Below are positions 61,874 to 64,000 of a stretch of DNA of 64,000 nucleotides, piece by piece; the first letter of the stretch is position 1, and each line of letters opens with the position of its first letter. The position numbers were made by a program, and so were the translations under genes. This DNA comes from UBA4416 sp048498515 (GTDB taxonomy: Bacteria > Bacteroidota > Bacteroidia > B-17B0 > Aurantibacillaceae), in the NCBI GenBank assembly GCA_048498515.1, contig JBEHXV010000008.1, positions 62,001 through 126,000 of the forward strand, written 5' to 3'. Under the pieces are notes generated by a model that searched no databases, was not told the origin of the DNA, and saw only the letters and a list, made by a program, of their open reading frames with translations.

Positions 61874-62413
61874 ATGGGTAAGAGTCAGTACAAAATACAG
61901 TTTGGCGGTTTATCGGTAGGGGAGCACCAATTTGAATTTGAGGTCACTCAAAAGTTCTTTGAACAATTTAAAGATAGCGAAATTACCAAAGCCAACATTA
62001 AAGTGAAGGCAAACCTGGTTAAGCAAAATACGCTGATGCATATTATGTTTGACTTTGAAGGAACGGTAAATCTTAGCTGCGACCGCTGTTTGGTGGAATA
62101 CGATTGCCCGGTGAGCGGGCGCGAGAAACTGGTCATCAAGCACGGCAATCCTGAAGAAAGCAACGATGAGATACTGGTGCTGAGAGAAGGGATTGAAGAA
62201 GCCGATTTTTCGCAATATCTGTACGAATACATTGAGCTGGCAATACCTTATAAGAGAGTGCCATGCGAAGATGAAGATTTAGAAGATGAAATTGATGTGG
62301 AATGTGATGAAGAAACATTGGCTAAATACAACGAACTGAAAATAGAAGAAGAACCAAACAGTACAAACCCCGAATGGGACAAATTAAAAAACATAAACTT
62401 TAACAATAATTAA
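61874..62413 (+). CDS. yceD: DUF177/YceD family protein
   Basis: A 179-residue acidic protein with the two-Cys pattern L-S-C-D-R-C-L (about 78-84) and C-P in the next strand, as in the YceD/DUF177 family. In many bacteria, and in plastids, members are linked with 23S rRNA processing and large-subunit assembly. It is followed after 11 bp by rpmF, the classic arrangement. The C terminus is a run of acidic residues ending N-F-N-N-N. Confidence 0.92.
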   Translation: MGKSQYKIQFGGLSVGEHQFEFEVTQKFFEQFKDSEITKANIKVKANLVKQNTLMHIMFDFEGTVNLSCDRCLVEYDCPVSGREKLVIKHGNPEESNDEILVLREGIEEADFSQYLYEYIELAIPYKRVPCEDEDLEDEIDVECDEETLAKYNELKIEEEPNSTNPEWDKLKNINFNNN

Positions 62414-62424
62414 AATTAAATACC

Positions 62425-62616
62425 ATGCCTAATCCAAAACGAAAACTATCCAGATCCCGCAGAGACTCTCGTCGTTCTACATACAAAGCGCCAACCATGA
62501 CGATTGCAAAAGATACAACCACTGGCGAAGCTCATTTGTTTCACCGTGCACACTGGTTTGAAGGGAAACTTTACTACAAAGGAAAAGTAGTAATGGAAAA
62601 AGCGGCTAAAGCTTAA
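62425..62616 (+). CDS. rpmF: 50S ribosomal protein L32
   Basis: A 63-residue very basic protein starting M-P-N-P-K-R-K-L-S-R-S-R-R-D-S-R-R, the signature of L32. It lacks the zinc Cys pair of some L32 proteins, as expected for the C-minus form. L32 is part of the large subunit near the exit-tunnel region. Same transcript as yceD; terminator follows at 62645. Confidence 0.96.
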   Translation: MPNPKRKLSRSRRDSRRSTYKAPTMTIAKDTTTGEAHLFHRAHWFEGKLYYKGKVVMEKAAKA

Positions 62617-62644
62617 TTTTAAATCTATTTCTATAATATAGAGG

Positions 62645-62674
62645 ACCTTCTCAAGCAATTGAGGAGGTTTTTTT
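62645..62674 (+). terminator. Terminator after rpmF
   Basis: 10-bp stem ACCTTCTCAA / TTGAGGAGGT with one G-T pair, loop GCAA, and a following T run of seven. Confidence 0.9.
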
Positions 62675-62677
62675 GTT

Positions 62678-62714
62678 GCAGACCTGTCAGGTTTTTAAAA
62701 CCTGATAGGTCTGC
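62678..62714. repeat. Dispersed palindrome, family A, copy 2
   Basis: GCAGACCTGTCAGG ... CCTGATAGGTCTGC, 37 bp, one mismatch. See 223-257 and 62926-62959. Confidence 0.85.
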
Positions 62715-62720
62715 TGACTT

Positions 62721-62769
62721 TATTGGTGTTATCACCAACAAAATAAAACTGTTGGTGATAACACCAACA
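62721..62769. repeat. Inverted repeat of TTGGTGTTATCACCAA
   Basis: Two 20-bp arms (62721-62740 and 62750-62769) with one mismatch and a 9-base loop. Each arm is itself palindromic (TTGGTG / CACCAA), so several foldings are possible. Confidence 0.8.
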
Positions 62770-62799
62770 ATAGCCAAAGAGGTTTTTTTGTTTGTTTCC

Positions 62800-62872
62800 C
62801 GTCATGCTGAACTTGATTCAGCATCTCAAATTAGCAGGTTTGTTAAGGATGCTGAAATAAATTCAGCATGAC
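62800..62872. repeat. GTCATGCTGAA-type hairpin repeat
   Basis: Outer arms CGTCATGCTGAA / TTCAGCATGACG close a 73-bp element with two inner small stems (CTGAACTTGATTCAG and GCTGAAATAAATTCAGC). Confidence 0.8.
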
Positions 62873-62925
62873 GAAACCCGGGGTCAAAACTGCTTGTCAA
62901 TTGAGGAGGGTTTTTACCTGTATTT

Positions 62926-62959
62926 CAGACCTGTCAGGTTTTAAAACCTGACAGGTCTG
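62926..62959. repeat. Dispersed palindrome, family A, copy 3
   Basis: Perfect 34-bp palindrome CAGACCTGTCAGG...CCTGACAGGTCTG. It lies 32 bp before the ketosynthase ATG and could shape its leader or the upstream transcript. Confidence 0.85.
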
Positions 62960-62975
62960 GTCAGTTTATTTTTTT

Positions 62976-62983
62976 TATATTTG
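62976..62983 (+). promoter_or_regulatory. Possible -7 box of the ketosynthase gene
   Basis: TATATTTG (TAnnTTTG) only 7 bp before ATG 62991. The -33 region falls inside the palindrome at 62926-62959 and has no TTG. The gene would be almost leaderless, so the call is weak. Confidence 0.3.
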
Positions 62984-62990
62984 AACCTCT

Positions 62991-64000
62991 ATGATCTTCA
63001 CTTCCTACAGCAATATCATCAGCCCGCTTGGGTTTTCTACAGCAGAAAATTACAGGGCTATTGCTGCTTCGGAGGTAGGGGTCAAAAAAATACAATTGCC
63101 CTTTTCTCCCGACCCTTTTTGTGTGGCTAAGATAGATGATGAAAAGATTGCAGAAATATTCTCCAAACTGGCAAACCCAAACGAACACACAAAGCTTGAA
63201 CAGTTGAGTATTCTGTCTATTCAAAACGTTATTGACCAAAGTGGCATAGATGTGACTGATAACAGAACACTGCTCATCTATTCAACCACAAAAGGTAACA
63301 TTGACATTTTAGAGGGCGCATACAAACACATCGATCCCAAAAGGGCTTATTTGCCTGTGTTTGCAAAGCACCTGCAATCGTATTTTAAGCTGGCACATAC
63401 GCCGGTGGTTTTGTCAAACGCCTGTATTTCGGGCATACTGGCTATTATAGTAGCCAAGCGTTTTATTGAACAAGGAGCTTATGATAATGTACTGGTGTGT
63501 GGCGGCGATATTTTATCGGAGTTTACCATCAGCGGTTTCAAATCATTCAATGCCTTAAGTCCCGAACCAAGCAAACCCTTTGATGCGAACCGTATTGGCA
63601 TTAACCTGGGCGAAGCGGTTGCAACCATTTTAATTACCAATAAAAAAGAACTGGCAACGCCATACAACACACACATTGTGAGCGGCGCTTCAGCCAACGA
63701 TGCCAACCATATTTCGGGCCCATCGCGCACCGGCGATGGCTTGTACCAATGCTTAACAGAGATATTAAAAGAGAATAAAGAAGAGCCGGGCTTCATTTCT
63801 GCTCATGGAACAGCAACGCCGTTTAATGATGAAATGGAATCCATTGCCTTTGACAGAGCCGGCCTCCACACCATTCCTGTAAACAGCCTAAAGGGCTATT
63901 ATGGTCACACGCTGGGAGCTGCCGGTGTTTTGGAAACGATTTTATCATTGGAATCCATGAATCATCAACGCCTTATTAAATCGGAAGGATATGAGGCAAA
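62991..64000 (+). CDS. Beta-ketoacyl synthase, 3' end beyond the window
   Basis: The frame is open to the right edge; 336 codons are visible. It is a thiolase-fold ketosynthase. The active Cys145 lies in S-N-A-C-I-S-G, His272 in H-G-T-A-T-P-F-N-D-E-M-E and His306 in K-G-Y-Y-G-H-T-L-G-A-A-G, giving the Cys-His-His triad of condensing enzymes such as FabF. The N-terminal part is shorter and more divergent than in fatty-acid FabF. Such proteins occur in Bacteroidota aryl-polyene/flexirubin gene sets, which is a guess without the neighbours. I chose ATG 62991. Confidence 0.85.
   Translation, partial: MIFTSYSNIISPLGFSTAENYRAIAASEVGVKKIQLPFSPDPFCVAKIDDEKIAEIFSKLANPNEHTKLEQLSILSIQNVIDQSGIDVTDNRTLLIYSTTKGNIDILEGAYKHIDPKRAYLPVFAKHLQSYFKLAHTPVVLSNACISGILAIIVAKRFIEQGAYDNVLVCGGDILSEFTISGFKSFNALSPEPSKPFDANRIGINLGEAVATILITNKKELATPYNTHIVSGASANDANHISGPSRTGDGLYQCLTEILKENKEEPGFISAHGTATPFNDEMESIAFDRAGLHTIPVNSLKGYYGHTLGAAGVLETILSLESMNHQRLIKSEGYEA

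Larger units (their letters stand above)
62656..62959. repeat. Repeat island: direct duplication enclosing two hairpins
   Basis: Units 62656-62713 and 62898-62959 both read CAATTGAGGAGG, a T run, then a family A palindrome. Between them lie an inverted repeat (62721-62769) and the GTCATGCTGAA-type hairpin (62800-62872). No reading frame is credible; the island makes up most of the 374 bp between rpmF and the ketosynthase gene. Confidence 0.75.

Noticed and set aside
219..62990. CRISPR array among the repeats
   Set aside because: Repeats are palindromic, widely spaced and not regularly interspaced with unique spacers; no cas genes.
62961..63239. Minus-strand reading frame opposite the ketosynthase
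   Set aside because: It lies in the antisense of a well-supported protein and has no recognisable features.

Overview
The window is AT-rich chromosomal DNA of a Bacteroidota bacterium. The evidence is type IX secretion C-terminal sorting domains, a TonB-dependent receptor with an N-terminal carboxypeptidase-regulatory-like domain, a PorV/PorQ-like outer-membrane protein, a short NuoG, start codons without Shine-Dalgarno sequences, and promoter-like TTG / TAnnTTTG boxes. The gene set (full complex I, AdoCbl mutase, multihaem cytochrome, AroB, Fbp) suggests a free-living respiring heterotroph. The species cannot be named from this sequence. I saw no tRNA, rRNA, CRISPR array, prophage, transposase or IS element.

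Layout. 1-218: 3' end of a type IX-secreted protein. 281-6653 (minus): a tightly packed five-gene run of M16 peptidase, a nucleotidyl-cyclase-like protein, a CoaD-like adenylyltransferase, a type IX-secreted subtilase and an alpha/beta hydrolase. 6833-16566 (plus): small membrane protein, fused isobutyryl-CoA mutase IcmF, a secreted protein of unknown function, an SRPBCC/GyrI-like protein, and two SpoIIE-type phosphatases. 16563-19710 (minus): seven-haem cytochrome with TPRs, then aroB. 19889-22699 (plus): typA, a dCMP-deaminase-like gene and a small basic protein.

23050-32264 (plus): three-gene cassette of TonB-dependent receptor, 1461-residue exported protein and PorV/PorQ-like barrel. 32347-35188: greA, HIT protein, yidC. 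35436-50174: all 14 complex I genes in the order nuoABCDEFGHIJKLMN. The order is interrupted by a lipoprotein gene between nuoE and nuoF and a TonB-C-domain gene between nuoF and nuoG.

50301-53986: a sensor histidine kinase of the two-component-propeller/LytS type and its LytTR regulator. 54084-57594: AsmA-like protein and two small exported proteins. 57666-61054 (minus): third SpoIIE phosphatase with a guanine-deaminase-like gene, Fbp, and a small conserved protein. 61122-64000 (plus): an exported protein resembling DUF6973, DUF177/YceD with rpmF, a dense island of palindromic repeats, and a ketosynthase cut off by the window end.

The most unusual material is not one new gene system. It is the non-coding architecture: several families of dispersed hairpin repeats, a nested duplication after rpmF, and low-complexity word-repeat spacers at many nuo gene junctions, one of which also seems to lie in frame inside the multihaem cytochrome gene. 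Of the proteins, the divergent cyclase-like protein, the receptor/exported-protein/PorV cassette and the two guest genes in the nuo operon deserve the closest look.
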